From positions 4,008,501 through 4,072,500 of the forward strand of contig NZ_AP028672.1 of the NCBI RefSeq assembly GCF_041154505.1: 64,000 bases of DNA. The letters run 5' to 3'. Shown here one piece after another: positions 54,029 through 64,000 of this stretch (position 1 is its first letter; every line of letters begins with the position of its first letter). The stretch comes from Acidovorax sp. A79 (GTDB taxonomy: Bacteria > Pseudomonadota > Gammaproteobacteria > Burkholderiales > Burkholderiaceae_C). The translations under genes and the position numbers were made by a program. Below the pieces are notes generated by a model. The model worked only from the letters and a program-made list of their open reading frames with translations. It searched no databases and was not told the DNA's origin.

Positions 54029-54036
54029 AAAAATTG

Positions 54037-54051
54037 TGTAATCAAGTTACT
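54037..54051. promoter_or_regulatory. HexR-like operator, pgi side
   Basis: TGTAATCAAGTTACT, 9 of 10 arm positions to TGTAA-N5-TTACA, at the expected transcription start of pgi, where a bound repressor would block the promoter. Confidence 0.7.
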
Positions 54052-54091
54052 ATCTCGCCGGTTTTCACCTCCCCGATATCCTGAATCCACC

Positions 54092-55657
54092 ATGCCCTCC
54101 CTCCGTTGCGACCAAACCCTAGAGTGGCCTCAGTTGCAGGCCGCGTTCACCGCAGATGGCAGCCGTCTGGACCTGCGGGAGGCCTTTGCCAGCGATGCGC
54201 AGCGGTTTGGGCACTTCAGCCAGCACGCGCCCGAGGTGTTTGCGGATCTTTCCAAGAACCTGTGGGACGCCGCCACCGAGACGCTGCTGCTGGACATGGC
54301 CCGTGCCTGTGGCCTGGAACAGCACCGCGACGCCATGTTCGGCGGCCTGCCCATCAACAGCACCGAAGGGCGCGCCGTGCTGCACACGCTGCTGCGCCGG
54401 CCCCGGGGCCTGGCGCTGCCCGGCGACGGGCCGGACATCGCGCAGAAGCTGGCCCAGGTGCACACCACGCTGGATGCCATGCTGGCCTATGCCGACACGG
54501 TGCGTGCGGATGGCGCCATCACCGATGTGGTGAACATCGGCATCGGCGGTTCGGACCTGGGCCCGCACATGGCCGTGCTGGCGCTGGAGCAGTGCCGCGC
54601 GCGGGGCAAGCGGCTGCACTTTGTCTCCAACGTGGACGGCCACGAACTGCACACGGTGCTGCAGTCGCTCAAGGCCGAGAACACGCTGTTCCTCATCGCC
54701 TCCAAGACCTTCACCACCGCAGAAACCATGACCAACGCGCGCTCGGCGCTGGCCTGGTTTGTGGCGCAAGGCGGTCAGGATGTGGGGCGCCACTTTGCGG
54801 CGCTCACCACCAATGTCGATGCCGCGAAGGCGCTGGGCATCACCACCACCTTCGGTTTCTGGGACTGGGTGGGCGGGCGCTATTCGCTGTGGTCGGCCAT
54901 TGGCCTGCCCATCGCGATCGCGATTGGCTCGGCGGGCTTCCGCGATCTGCTCGCCGGAGCGCACGCCATGGACGAGCACTTTCGCACGGCGCCCCTGGCG
55001 CAGAACCTGCCGGTGCGCCTGGGCCTGCTGGACATCTGGTACCGCAACTTCCATGGCTTCACCAGCCGCTGTATCGCGCCCTACCACGCGGCATTGCGCC
55101 GCCTGCCGGCCTATCTGCAGCAGCTCGAGATGGAAAGCAACGGCAAGCGCGTGGGGCTGGACGGCCAGCCGCTGCCCTATGCCACGTCGCCCGTGCTGTG
55201 GGGCGAGCCGGGCACCAACGGCCAGCACGCGTTCTTCCAGATGCTGCACCAGGGCACCGACGTGCTCCCGCTGGAGCTCATCGCCGTGCGCCAGCCCACC
55301 CATCCCCTGGAAGGCCACCACGACAAGCTGCTGGCCAACGCCCTGGCGCAGGCCCAGGCGCTGATGGTGGGCAAGGACGGGGAGGACGGCCACCGCCACT
55401 TCCCGGGCAACCGGCCCAGCACCTTCCTGCTGCTGGATGCGCTCACCCCCGCGTCGCTGGGCGCGCTTATTGCGCTGCAGGAACACCGCGTGTTCGTGAG
55501 CGGCAGCCTGTGGGGCATCAACAGCTTCGACCAGTGGGGCGTGGAGCTGGGCAAGGTGCTGGCCAAGGACATCGAGGCGCGCCTGGCCAGCGGCGATGCC
55601 GCAGGGCTCGACGGTTCCACCGCCGGGTTGCTCGCCCGGCTGCGCGCCGGCATTTGA
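54092..55657 (+). CDS. pgi: Glucose-6-phosphate isomerase
   Basis: A 521-residue enzyme interconverting glucose 6-phosphate and fructose 6-phosphate. Motifs include N-I-G-I-G-G-S-D-L-G-P, S-K-T-F-T-T-A-E-T, G-G-R-Y-S-L-W-S-A-I-G-L-P and the C-terminal F-D-Q-W-G-V-E-L-G-K. It lets fructose 6-phosphate from gluconeogenesis, mannose or transaldolase enter the Zwf/Edd route. The AGE-family gene follows after 68 bases, probably on the same mRNA. Confidence 0.97.
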   Translation: MPSLRCDQTLEWPQLQAAFTADGSRLDLREAFASDAQRFGHFSQHAPEVFADLSKNLWDAATETLLLDMARACGLEQHRDAMFGGLPINSTEGRAVLHTLLRRPRGLALPGDGPDIAQKLAQVHTTLDAMLAYADTVRADGAITDVVNIGIGGSDLGPHMAVLALEQCRARGKRLHFVSNVDGHELHTVLQSLKAENTLFLIASKTFTTAETMTNARSALAWFVAQGGQDVGRHFAALTTNVDAAKALGITTTFGFWDWVGGRYSLWSAIGLPIAIAIGSAGFRDLLAGAHAMDEHFRTAPLAQNLPVRLGLLDIWYRNFHGFTSRCIAPYHAALRRLPAYLQQLEMESNGKRVGLDGQPLPYATSPVLWGEPGTNGQHAFFQMLHQGTDVLPLELIAVRQPTHPLEGHHDKLLANALAQAQALMVGKDGEDGHRHFPGNRPSTFLLLDALTPASLGALIALQEHRVFVSGSLWGINSFDQWGVELGKVLAKDIEARLASGDAAGLDGSTAGLLARLRAGI

Positions 55658-55725
55658 CAAAGACCGGTGGCGGCCGTCCTGCGGCGGCGCGACCACGGGC
55701 ACTGGCGATTTTTCGAGGAGACACC

Positions 55726-56955
55726 ATGACCGCACCCCGGCCGGATTTCCGGTCCGCCGACTTCCTGCGCGCGCACATCCGCCAGACCATGGCGTTCTAC
55801 GAGCCCGTGGCCACCGACGCGAGCGGCGGCATGTACCACTTCTTCCTGGACGACGGCACGGTGTACGACACGCGCACCCGCCACCTGGTCAGCGCCACAC
55901 GTTTTGTGGTCACCCATGCCATGCTCTACCGCACCACGGGCGAGGCGCGCTACCAGAGCGGCATGGTGCACGCACTGCAGTTTCTGCGCACTGCGTTCCT
56001 CGACCCCGCCACCGGCGGCTACGCCTGGCTCATCGACTGGCAGGGCGGCCGTGCCACGGTGCTGGATGGCACGCGGCATTGCTATGGCATGGCGTTCGTG
56101 ATGCTGGCCTATGCACGGGCGCTGGAGGCCGGAGTGCCCGAGGCACGCGGCTGGCTGGCCGATGCCTTCGACACCGCCGGGCAGCACTTCTGGCAGCCCG
56201 CGCAGGGCTTGTACGCCGATGAGGCGTCGCCCGACTGGGTGCTGGCGGACTACCGGGGCCAGAACGCCAACATGCACGCCTGCGAGGCCATGATCTCGGC
56301 TTTTCGCGCCACCGGCGAGCAGCGCTATATCCAGCGCGCCGAACAGCTCGCGCAGGGCATCTGCCAGCGCCAGGCCGCGTTGTCGGACCGCACCTCGGCC
56401 CCTGCTGCCGAGGGCTGGGTGTGGGAGCACTACCACGCCGACTGGTCGGTGGACTGGGACTACAACCGCCACGACCGCAGCAACATCTTCCGCCCCTGGG
56501 GCTACCAGATCGGCCACCAGACCGAATGGGCCAAGCTGCTGCTGCAACTGGACGTCCTGGCGCCGGCGGACTGGCATCTGCCCTGCGCGCGCTTCCTCTT
56601 CGACACAGCGCTGGAGAAGGGCTGGGATGCCGTGCACGGCGGCATCGTCTACGGCATGGCGCCCGACGGCAGCATCTGCGACGACGGCAAATACCACTGG
56701 GTGCAGGCCGAGAGCATGGCGGCTGCGGCGGTGCTGGCTGTGCGCACGGGCGACGAGCGCTATTGGGACTGGTACGACCGAATCTGGGCGTATTGCTGGG
56801 AGCACTTCGTGGACCACGACCACGGCGCGTGGTTTCGCGTCCTCGACGGTGCCAACCGCAACCACACGCGAGAGAAGAGCAACGCGGGGAAGGTGGACTA
56901 TCACAACATGGGGGCGTGTTATGACGTGCTGGGGGCGATGAAAACGGGTGATTGA
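55726..56955 (+). CDS. AGE-family sugar isomerase/epimerase, probably mannose isomerase
   Basis: A 409-residue (alpha/alpha)6-barrel enzyme. Candidate catalytic residues lie in A-N-M-H-A-C-E-A-M, F-R-P-W-G-Y-Q-I-G-H-Q-T-E-W and G-K-Y-H-W-V-Q-A-E-S. These match the mannose isomerase/YihS branch better than N-acylglucosamine 2-epimerase. Next to pgi it would turn mannose into fructose for central metabolism. CGAGGAGA precedes the ATG. Substrate is inferred. Confidence 0.85.
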   Translation: MTAPRPDFRSADFLRAHIRQTMAFYEPVATDASGGMYHFFLDDGTVYDTRTRHLVSATRFVVTHAMLYRTTGEARYQSGMVHALQFLRTAFLDPATGGYAWLIDWQGGRATVLDGTRHCYGMAFVMLAYARALEAGVPEARGWLADAFDTAGQHFWQPAQGLYADEASPDWVLADYRGQNANMHACEAMISAFRATGEQRYIQRAEQLAQGICQRQAALSDRTSAPAAEGWVWEHYHADWSVDWDYNRHDRSNIFRPWGYQIGHQTEWAKLLLQLDVLAPADWHLPCARFLFDTALEKGWDAVHGGIVYGMAPDGSICDDGKYHWVQAESMAAAAVLAVRTGDERYWDWYDRIWAYCWEHFVDHDHGAWFRVLDGANRNHTREKSNAGKVDYHNMGACYDVLGAMKTGD

Positions 56956-57065
56956 GCCGTGGGTGGGCTTCGTCGCCTCGGCTGGCACCGCACGCGGCTG
57001 CGGCGGCGCATGCATGGCGGGGCGGGTATGGTGCACAGGAACGATCCCGCCAAAAGGAGCAGTTC

Positions 57066-57416
57066 ATGAACAGGTCGCTCGCCCGAATCCACTTCGGGCT
57101 GTCAATCTTCTACGGCATCGGCGCGGCGCTGCTTTGCGTCATTTACTTGGCCGGTGACAACGCGAGTGGAAGCGGTGTGTTGATTCTTGCGGGCATCTTC
57201 GGCACGCCTTTCGTGCTTCATTGCGCCGCATTGCGTGGTGTCCGCTCCGGCCATTTGTGGGGTCGGAATTTATCGCGAACTCTCGGAATCCTGCTGCTTT
57301 TTGCATTCCCCATTGGAACGGTTCTGGGTGTGCTGATCCTGATGCGGACGCGGCGGACGGACTGGGAGCAAGGGTTGAAAAGTCGCGCTGGCCCCCGCCC
57401 GGTGCTCACCCGGTAA
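57066..57416 (+). CDS. Small membrane protein, unknown function
   Basis: 116 residues with three likely membrane helices: F-G-L-S-I-F-Y-G-I-G-A-A-L-L-C-V-I near 10-27, V-L-I-L-A-G-I-F-G-T-P-F-V near 37-52, and I-L-L-L-F-A-F-P-I-G-T-V-L-G near 72-92, with a basic tail. I recognise no family. AAAGGAG stands 6 bases before the ATG. GC content is visibly lower than its neighbours (many AAT, TTT, ATT), which hints at recent arrival. Confidence 0.65.
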   Translation: MNRSLARIHFGLSIFYGIGAALLCVIYLAGDNASGSGVLILAGIFGTPFVLHCAALRGVRSGHLWGRNLSRTLGILLLFAFPIGTVLGVLILMRTRRTDWEQGLKSRAGPRPVLTR

Positions 57417-57503
57417 GTTCAGCCGCCGCGACGTCTACTGCGCTCAACTTTGAATGGGCAATGTGCCGCGAGGCCCCGCCCCGCGCGCCTTTGCCTGCCC
57501 GGT

Positions 57504-58409
57504 TCAGGCCTTGAAGCGGTTCACCGGAAGACCGGTTACCGTGACCCGTACGCTCAAGAGCGACCCCGCAGGAATCGCCGCCTCCTGTTCCTCCACCGGC
57601 CTTCCCGCCCGCGCCGACGTGATGTACAGCGTCCGCAAATCCGCCCCTCCAAAACACACCATGGTCGGGCACTGCACTGGCACTTCAATGCGCTGCAGCA
57701 CTTGCCCCGCTGGAGACAGCTGCAGCACACACGCCCCCTCGTACATCGCCACCCAGTAGTTGCCCTCCACATCCACCGCCGCGCCATCCGGCCGGCCGCC
57801 GTAGGGCTGGCCTTCCACCTTGCGGCCGAACTGCACCCAGGGCTGTCGGTTGGCGATGGCGCCCGTCGCCACATCGAAGTCAAACCGGTCGATGCGGTGC
57901 TCCGGGGTGTTGGACCAGTACAGATACCGGTTGTCGGGGCTGAACGCGAGGCCGTTGGCGGTGAAGTTGTCGCCCGCCATGTAGTGCACGCGGTAACCAC
58001 CCTCGGCCGCCTCCAGGCGCCAGAGCGCGGCGTCGGGGGCCGTGCGCGGGCTGATGACCGACCCCGCCCAGAACCGGCCCGCCGCATCGCAGCGGCCATC
58101 GTTCAGGCGCAGCACGCGGGTGTCGTGTCGGTCGGGGGGCAGCAGGGCCAGCAGGGTGAACGCGCCGGTGGTGGTGTCCAGCAGGTAAAAGCCGTCCCGT
58201 AACCCGATTACTATTTTTTTGTCGGCGGCGGGCGCGCAGCAGCCGGGTTCGCTGGGGGTCTTCCATTGCCGGTGGCGGCCGTCCCCCGGGGTCCAGGCGT
58301 GCACCGCCAGTCCCTGTATGTCACACCAATAGAGGCATTTTTCCTCGGGGTGCCAGAACGGCGATTCGCCCAGTTCGGAGGGTGCAAGGGGCAGGCACTG
58401 CAAGGTCAT
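57504..58409 (-). CDS. SMP-30/gluconolactonase family protein
   Basis: A 301-residue six-bladed beta-propeller. Metal-site residues appear in L-G-E-S-P-F-W, R-L-N-D-G-R-C-D, and F-T-A-N-G-L-A-F-S and P-D-G-A-A-V-D, as in calcium/zinc lactonases. With no pgl between zwf and edd, this enzyme may hydrolyse the gluconolactone or its phosphate. The family also includes L-arabinolactonase-type enzymes, so the exact lactone is uncertain. It is divergent from edd. Confidence 0.87.
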   Translation of the reverse strand: MTLQCLPLAPSELGESPFWHPEEKCLYWCDIQGLAVHAWTPGDGRHRQWKTPSEPGCCAPAADKKIVIGLRDGFYLLDTTTGAFTLLALLPPDRHDTRVLRLNDGRCDAAGRFWAGSVISPRTAPDAALWRLEAAEGGYRVHYMAGDNFTANGLAFSPDNRYLYWSNTPEHRIDRFDFDVATGAIANRQPWVQFGRKVEGQPYGGRPDGAAVDVEGNYWVAMYEGACVLQLSPAGQVLQRIEVPVQCPTMVCFGGADLRTLYITSARAGRPVEEQEAAIPAGSLLSVRVTVTGLPVNRFKA

Positions 58410-58424
58410 GGGTTGAAATGGGAT

Positions 58425-58439
58425 GGTTATCGAGTTACA
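58425..58439. promoter_or_regulatory. HexR-like site between the lactonase gene and edd
   Basis: GGTTATCGAGTTACA: the right arm is perfect and the left arm matches at 3 of 5 positions. It lies 70 bases before the edd ATG and 16 before the lactonase start. It is a divergent promoter position like zwf/pgi. Confidence 0.5.
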
Positions 58440-58508
58440 TTCTAGGGTCTCAAACAGTGGCCTGCCCCGGAACAGGTGCCCAGGCCCAACCCACCGATGG
58501 AGCATCCC

Positions 58509-60278
<1,770 letters not shown>

Positions 60279-60284
60279 CAGGAT

Positions 60285-60405
60285 GCACCCCCTGAGTCGC
60301 TGCGCGGCTTCCTCCTCCCTCCCTGCGCGGGAGGGGGACGCACCCGGTGGCCTGGCAAAGCCCGTTCCACGGGTGCACTGGCATCGCGCCGCGCTAGTTT
60401 TGTAG
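60285..60405. repeat. Dispersed GC-rich repeat, copy 6
   Basis: CCCCCTGAGTCGCTGCGCGGC, CTGCGCGGGAGGGGGACGC, CCGGTGGCCTGGCAAAGCCCG and TTCCACGGGTGCACTGGC, the most complete copy. It sits between edd and eda. Confidence 0.8.
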
Positions 60406-60451
60406 GCCGCTTGCGGCATCCGACACCGAACACACCAAGGAGCACAAACCC

Positions 60452-61081
60452 ATGAATCCTCTCGACATCGCCAGCCATGGCCCGGTCATTCCCGTCATCG
60501 TGATCGACCGCGTGGAAGACGCGCTGCCTCTGGCCGAGGCCTTGCTGGCCGGTGGCGTGAAGGTGCTGGAGGTGACGCTGCGCACCGCCGCCGGCCTGCC
60601 CGCCATCGCCGCCATCGCGCGCCAGTTGCCCGAAGCGGTGGTGGGCGTGGGCACGGTGCTCAACGCCGACGATGCGCGGCGCGCCAGCGAGGCCGGGGCG
60701 CGTTTTGCCGTGAGCCCTGGCTACACGTCCGAGGTGGGCAGCGCCTGCAAGGGGCTCAACCTGCCACTGCTGCCGGGCGTGGCCACGTCCAGCGAGATCA
60801 TGGCGGCCTTGGCGGACGGGTTTTCGTTCCTCAAGCTGTTCCCGGCGGAGGCCGCGGGCGGCATCCCGCTGCTCAAGTCCTGGGCCAGCCCGTTCGGCCA
60901 GGTGAGCTTCTGCCCCACGGGGGGCATCACCCAGGCCACCGCGTCCAACTACCTGGCGCTGCCCAACGTCCGCTGCGTGGGCGGCTCGTGGCTGACGCCC
61001 GCCGACGCCGTGCGTGCGGGCGACTGGGCGCGCATCACGCAGCTGGCGCGCGACACGCATGCGTTGCGCAAGGCCGCGTGA
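60452..61081 (+). CDS. eda: 2-dehydro-3-deoxy-phosphogluconate aldolase
   Basis: A 209-residue class I aldolase that splits KDPG to pyruvate and glyceraldehyde 3-phosphate. The active-site Glu40 (V-L-E-V-T-L-R-T) and Schiff-base Lys128 (F-L-K-L-F-P-A-E) are in place, with G-V-G-T-V-L and T-G-G-I-T-Q-A. CAAGGAG precedes the ATG. It ends the Entner-Doudoroff set. Confidence 0.97.
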   Translation: MNPLDIASHGPVIPVIVIDRVEDALPLAEALLAGGVKVLEVTLRTAAGLPAIAAIARQLPEAVVGVGTVLNADDARRASEAGARFAVSPGYTSEVGSACKGLNLPLLPGVATSSEIMAALADGFSFLKLFPAEAAGGIPLLKSWASPFGQVSFCPTGGITQATASNYLALPNVRCVGGSWLTPADAVRAGDWARITQLARDTHALRKAA

Positions 61082-61097
61082 GCACCGGGATTCATGC

Positions 61098-61158
61098 TCA
61101 AATAGGCCGTCAGCGCTTATCCGGCAAGCGCTGCAAGCTATAAAAAAAGAAGCAAAAT
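61098..61158. repeat. Short palindromic dispersed element, copy 6
   Basis: TCAAATAGGCCGTCAGCGC then TTATCCGGCAAGCGCTGCAAG and CTATAAAAAAAGAAGC, 17 bases after eda. The remaining bases to 61300 show no gene. Confidence 0.8.
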
Positions 61159-61300
61159 TTGCCCTGTGGCCCGGCTGCCGGGCGTGGGGCCGCCGATGGG
61201 GTGGTGGGACGTGTGGACTGGATGCCCTGTGCGCCCCTATCATGGCGCGGGGCTTGGCCCTGCCACAACGGCTTCACGTTTCAAAGAGAGGGAGTTCTGT

Positions 61301-61600
61301 ATGGATTTTGTTTCGGCTGTCAAAAGCTGCCTGACGCAGTACGCGGGTTTCTCGGGTCGCGCCGTGCGCTCCGAGTTCTGGTGGTTCTTTCTGTTCCAGG
61401 TCGCGGTGATGGTGGTCGCCAGCTTCCTGGGCGACGTGATCTCCGGCATCGTCTCCCTCGCGCTGGTGCTGCCCGCGCTGGCCGTGGGCGCGCGCCGCCT
61501 GCATGACATCGGCCGCTCGGGCTGGTGGCAGTTGCTGACCCTGACCGGCATCGGTGTGCTGGTGCTGATCTACTGGTGGGTGCAGCCCAGCGAGGGCTGA
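61301..61600 (+). CDS. DUF805 membrane protein
   Basis: A 99-residue inner-membrane protein of unknown function. The DUF805 pattern is plain: C-L-T-Q-Y-A-G-F-S-G-R-A-V-R-S-E-F-W-W-F-F-L-F at the start, two or three helices and the A-R-R-L-H-D-I-G-R-S-G-W-W-Q-L motif. AGAGGGA precedes the ATG, and a terminator follows, so it is transcribed alone. Confidence 0.92.
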   Translation: MDFVSAVKSCLTQYAGFSGRAVRSEFWWFFLFQVAVMVVASFLGDVISGIVSLALVLPALAVGARRLHDIGRSGWWQLLTLTGIGVLVLIYWWVQPSEG

Positions 61601-61638
61601 TCCCGCGCCAGGCAGGCCCGCGTGGCCTGCAACCCGCG

Positions 61639-61672
61639 AAGCCCGCTTGCCTTACGGCCGGCGGGCTTTTTT
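61639..61672 (+). terminator. Intrinsic terminator after the DUF805 gene
   Basis: AAGCCCGC (61639-61646) pairs with GCGGGCTT (61661-61668), followed by four more T. Confidence 0.8.
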
Positions 61673-61741
61673 GTTGGGGCCGCGCTTGTGGGCACATGGG
61701 CATCGCCCTGGTTTTTCTGGAGGGAGGCCGCCGCCCGGATA

Positions 61742-61800
61742 GTGAATAAAAGTGGCCCTGGCGCTTGATATACAAGCGCAAGCCGCTATTAAATTTGATG
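61742..61800. repeat. Short palindromic dispersed element, copy 7
   Basis: AATAAAAGTGGCCCTGGCGC, TTGATATACAAGCGCAAGCC and GCTATTAAATTTG. It lies between the terminator and the receptor promoter region. Confidence 0.8.
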
Positions 61801-61884
61801 AATTCAGGAAAAAATCGGGGGCCAGGGATGTTGTCGTTGTACGACATCCCGCGCCGGATCCGTCCAGGAGGCTGCTTTGATTTT

Positions 61885-61903
61885 TAAAATGGTAATCATT
61901 CTT
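61885..61903. promoter_or_regulatory. Fur-like box before the receptor gene
   Basis: The 19 bases ending near GGTAATCATTCTT match the Fur consensus GATAATGATAATCATTATC at 14 positions by my count, 20 bases before the ATG. Repression by iron-loaded Fur is expected. Confidence 0.65.
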
Positions 61904-61922
61904 ACTTCCATTCTGAAAAATC

Positions 61923-64000
61923 ATGGCAATCCAACATCGGCAGACGGCGGTCTGCATGGGCATCGCGCTGGCCTTCGGTTTGGCCCCCACCTGGGCGGCG
62001 GCACAGGGCGCGGCGGCCACGCTGTCCGAGGTGCGCGTCGACGCCAGCGCGGAGAAGGAGACGGCCACCGGCCCGGTGGTGGGCTACCGCGCGCGCAATG
62101 CAGCCACCGCCACCAAGACCGACACGCCGCTGTCGGAAACCCCGCAGTCCGTCACCGTGGTCACCCGCGACCAGCTGGTGGACCAGGGGGCCACCACCTT
62201 CCAGGAGGCGCTGCTGTACGCGGCGGGCGTGCGCAGCGACGCCTACGGCCTTGACAGCCGTTCCGACAGCGTGCGCGTGCGCGGCAGCTCGCCAGACACC
62301 TACCTCGACGGACTGCGCCAGAACTACAACTGGTACACCAGCAGCACCCCCGCCGAGCCGTACACGCTGGAGCGCCTCGAGGTGCTGCGCGGCCCTTCGG
62401 GCATGCTGTTCGGCGCAGGCACGGTGGCCGGCGTGGTCAACATGGTGAGCAAGCGCCCCCTGCAAGAGGCGCAGCGCGAGGTGGGCGTGCAGATCGGCAG
62501 CTGGAACCGCAAGCAGCTGCAGGCCGACCTGACCGGCCCGCTCACCCAGGACGGCGAATGGTCGTACCGCCTGGTGGCCGTGGCGCGCGATGCGGACACG
62601 CAGACCGATTACGTGCAGAACGACCGGCGCCTGATCGCGCCCTCGCTTGCCTGGCGGCCCAATGCCGCCACGTCGCTCACCCTGCAGGCCCATTGGCAGC
62701 AGGACCGCACGGGCAGCACGGCGCAGTTCCTGCCCTGGTCGGGCACGCTGCTGCCCAACCCCAATGGCATGCTGCCCATCAACCGCTTCATCGGCGAGCC
62801 CGGCGACTACTACGACAGCGACCGCGAATCCATCGGCTACCTGTTCGAGCACCGTTTCAACGATGCCTGGACGGTGCGCCAGAACCTGCGCCTGGCGCGC
62901 AACGAGAACCGCGGTGGCTACCACTACGCCGATTTCTTCACGGTCCCCGGCGGGTTCGGCTGGGACCCCGTGAACCAGCGCCTGACGGGCCGCATCTACG
63001 GCAAGAACGTCACGCGCACGCGCATGGCCGCGGTCGACACCCACCTGCAGGGCAACCTCACCACCGGCGCGCTGAGCCACCAGCTGCTGCTGGGCGTGGA
63101 CTGGAACCGGCAGACCGAGAACAAGAACGAGGCGGACGATGCCTACAACACGCCCATCGACGCCTATGCGCCGGTGTACGGCCACCGCCTGAACCCCACG
63201 CTCATCGCCAGGCCCCAGAACGTGCAGCGCCAAAGCGGCCTGTATGTGCAGGACCAGATGAAGTGGGGCCCGTGGATCTTCATCGCCGGCCTGCGCCACG
63301 ACCGTGCCGTGAACGGCCTGGCGGGCCAGCCGGATGACCGCACGAGCGACACCACCAAGCGCCTGGGCGTGATGTACCAGCTGGCCGGGGGCTGGACGCC
63401 CTACATCAGCTACGCAGAGTCCTTCAGCCCCGTGAGCGGCACCAACGCCTATGGCCAGCGCTTCAAGCCGCTGCAGGGCGAGCAGATCGAGGTGGGGGTG
63501 AAGTACGCGCCCGCGGGCAGCTCCACGCAATTCACGGCGGCGGTGTACGACCTCAAGGAAAAGAACCAGAAGGTGGCCGACCCGACCAACCCCGACAACT
63601 CGCTGCAGGTGGGCCAGACCCGCAACAAGGGCCTGGAGCTGGAGTACAAGGCCCGCGTGGCCACGGCCTTCGACCTGACGGCCCATTACAACTACACGGA
63701 CGTCGATCCCCTGCTGGAAGGGCTTCCCCGCCACCAGGCCGCCGTGTGGGGCGTGTACCGCTTTTCCATCGGCGGTGTGCGCGGCTTCTCGGCGGGCGCG
63801 GGCTACCGCTGGCTGTCGTCGTTCCGCGACGGCACCGGCCCCGAGGTTCCGTCCGCCGGGGTGGTCGATGCGCTGCTGGCCTACGACACCCAGGACTGGC
63901 GCTATGCCCTCAACATCAGCAACCTCGCCGACAAGAAGTACATGAGCACCTGCCTGTCGCGCGGTGACTGCTGGTGGGCCACGCGCCGCAACGTGGTGCT
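61923..64000 (+). CDS. TonB-dependent siderophore receptor, 3' end missing
   Basis: An outer-membrane receptor of the FhuA/FpvA type, 692 codons present, cut by the window edge. The signal peptide ends A-A-A-Q-G. There is a TonB-box-like L-S-E-V-R-V-D-A, a plug domain (P-L-S-E-T-P-Q-S-V-T-V-V-T, V-R-V-R-G, L-E-R-L-E-V-L-R-G-P-S-G-M-L-F-G-A-G) and most of a 22-strand barrel to N-I-S-N-L-A-D-K-K-Y. Only the last strand or so should be missing. No N-terminal STN signalling domain is present, so it does not drive a FecIR-type cascade. It probably takes up a ferric siderophore. Confidence 0.93.
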   Translation, partial: MAIQHRQTAVCMGIALAFGLAPTWAAAQGAAATLSEVRVDASAEKETATGPVVGYRARNAATATKTDTPLSETPQSVTVVTRDQLVDQGATTFQEALLYAAGVRSDAYGLDSRSDSVRVRGSSPDTYLDGLRQNYNWYTSSTPAEPYTLERLEVLRGPSGMLFGAGTVAGVVNMVSKRPLQEAQREVGVQIGSWNRKQLQADLTGPLTQDGEWSYRLVAVARDADTQTDYVQNDRRLIAPSLAWRPNAATSLTLQAHWQQDRTGSTAQFLPWSGTLLPNPNGMLPINRFIGEPGDYYDSDRESIGYLFEHRFNDAWTVRQNLRLARNENRGGYHYADFFTVPGGFGWDPVNQRLTGRIYGKNVTRTRMAAVDTHLQGNLTTGALSHQLLLGVDWNRQTENKNEADDAYNTPIDAYAPVYGHRLNPTLIARPQNVQRQSGLYVQDQMKWGPWIFIAGLRHDRAVNGLAGQPDDRTSDTTKRLGVMYQLAGGWTPYISYAESFSPVSGTNAYGQRFKPLQGEQIEVGVKYAPAGSSTQFTAAVYDLKEKNQKVADPTNPDNSLQVGQTRNKGLELEYKARVATAFDLTAHYNYTDVDPLLEGLPRHQAAVWGVYRFSIGGVRGFSAGAGYRWLSSFRDGTGPEVPSAGVVDALLAYDTQDWRYALNISNLADKKYMSTCLSRGDCWWATRRNVV

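Noticed and set aside
54106..56955. 949-codon open frame across pgi and the AGE gene
   Set aside because: Its first half is an out-of-frame reading of pgi. Only the part from 55726 is the real AGE-family protein.

Overview
The window is GC-rich (roughly two thirds G+C by eye), and its gene content points to a betaproteobacterium of the family Comamonadaceae, most likely Acidovorax or a close relative. Evidence: a Gram-negative porin with the Q-S-S-V-T-L-F-G mature start, Bug/TctC-type solute-binding proteins, a Burkholderiales-style general secretion locus with gspC divergent, a HexR/Entner-Doudoroff sugar system, and two families of short dispersed repeats that I associate from memory with this family. 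The genus is an inference. No rRNA, tRNA, CRISPR array or prophage was seen.

Layout. 1-199: the 3' end of thiC. 378-2036: a chemotaxis receptor. 2163-12771: a type II secretion locus, gspG-H-I-J-K-L-M-N-D-E on the minus strand with gspC divergent. gspF is absent, gspD carries an extra C-terminal SPOR domain, and gspJ appears to start in the wrong frame. 12815-17354: cobC-cobS, ilvA, an OsmC-like gene and coq7, with a structured minus-strand RNA candidate upstream of ilvA. 17671-27989: a major porin, then a dipeptide/oligopeptide ABC system with two binding proteins and an M20 amidohydrolase between its two permease genes. 28346-30061: an unusual Cys-repeat surface protein with an exosortase-like signal in mid-protein.

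30191-61081 is a carbohydrate island built around a HexR-type repressor. It holds an AfuABC-like transporter in one operon with transaldolase, a TctDE-like two-component system, a glucose-type ABC importer with a LamB-like porin, glucokinase, glucose-6-phosphate dehydrogenase, phosphoglucose isomerase, an AGE-family sugar isomerase, an SMP-30 lactonase, and edd/eda. Sugar would cross the outer membrane by the LamB-like porin and the inner membrane by the ABC importer. It would then be phosphorylated by Glk, oxidised by Zwf, possibly de-lactonised by the SMP-30 protein, and cleaved by Edd and Eda to pyruvate and glyceraldehyde 3-phosphate. Palindromes close to TGTAA-N5-TTACA occur at hexR/afuA, gtsA, glk, zwf/pgi and gnl/edd, which suggests one regulon. 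A separate block (47167-52377: TctC-like protein, NIPSNAP, KstD-like flavoprotein, SDR, AraC regulator) interrupts the island and looks like an uncharacterised catabolic module.

61301-64000: a DUF805 membrane protein, then a TonB-dependent siderophore receptor behind a Fur-like box, cut by the window edge. Intergenic space is dominated by two repeat families and by a 711-bp imperfect palindrome at 36816-37527.
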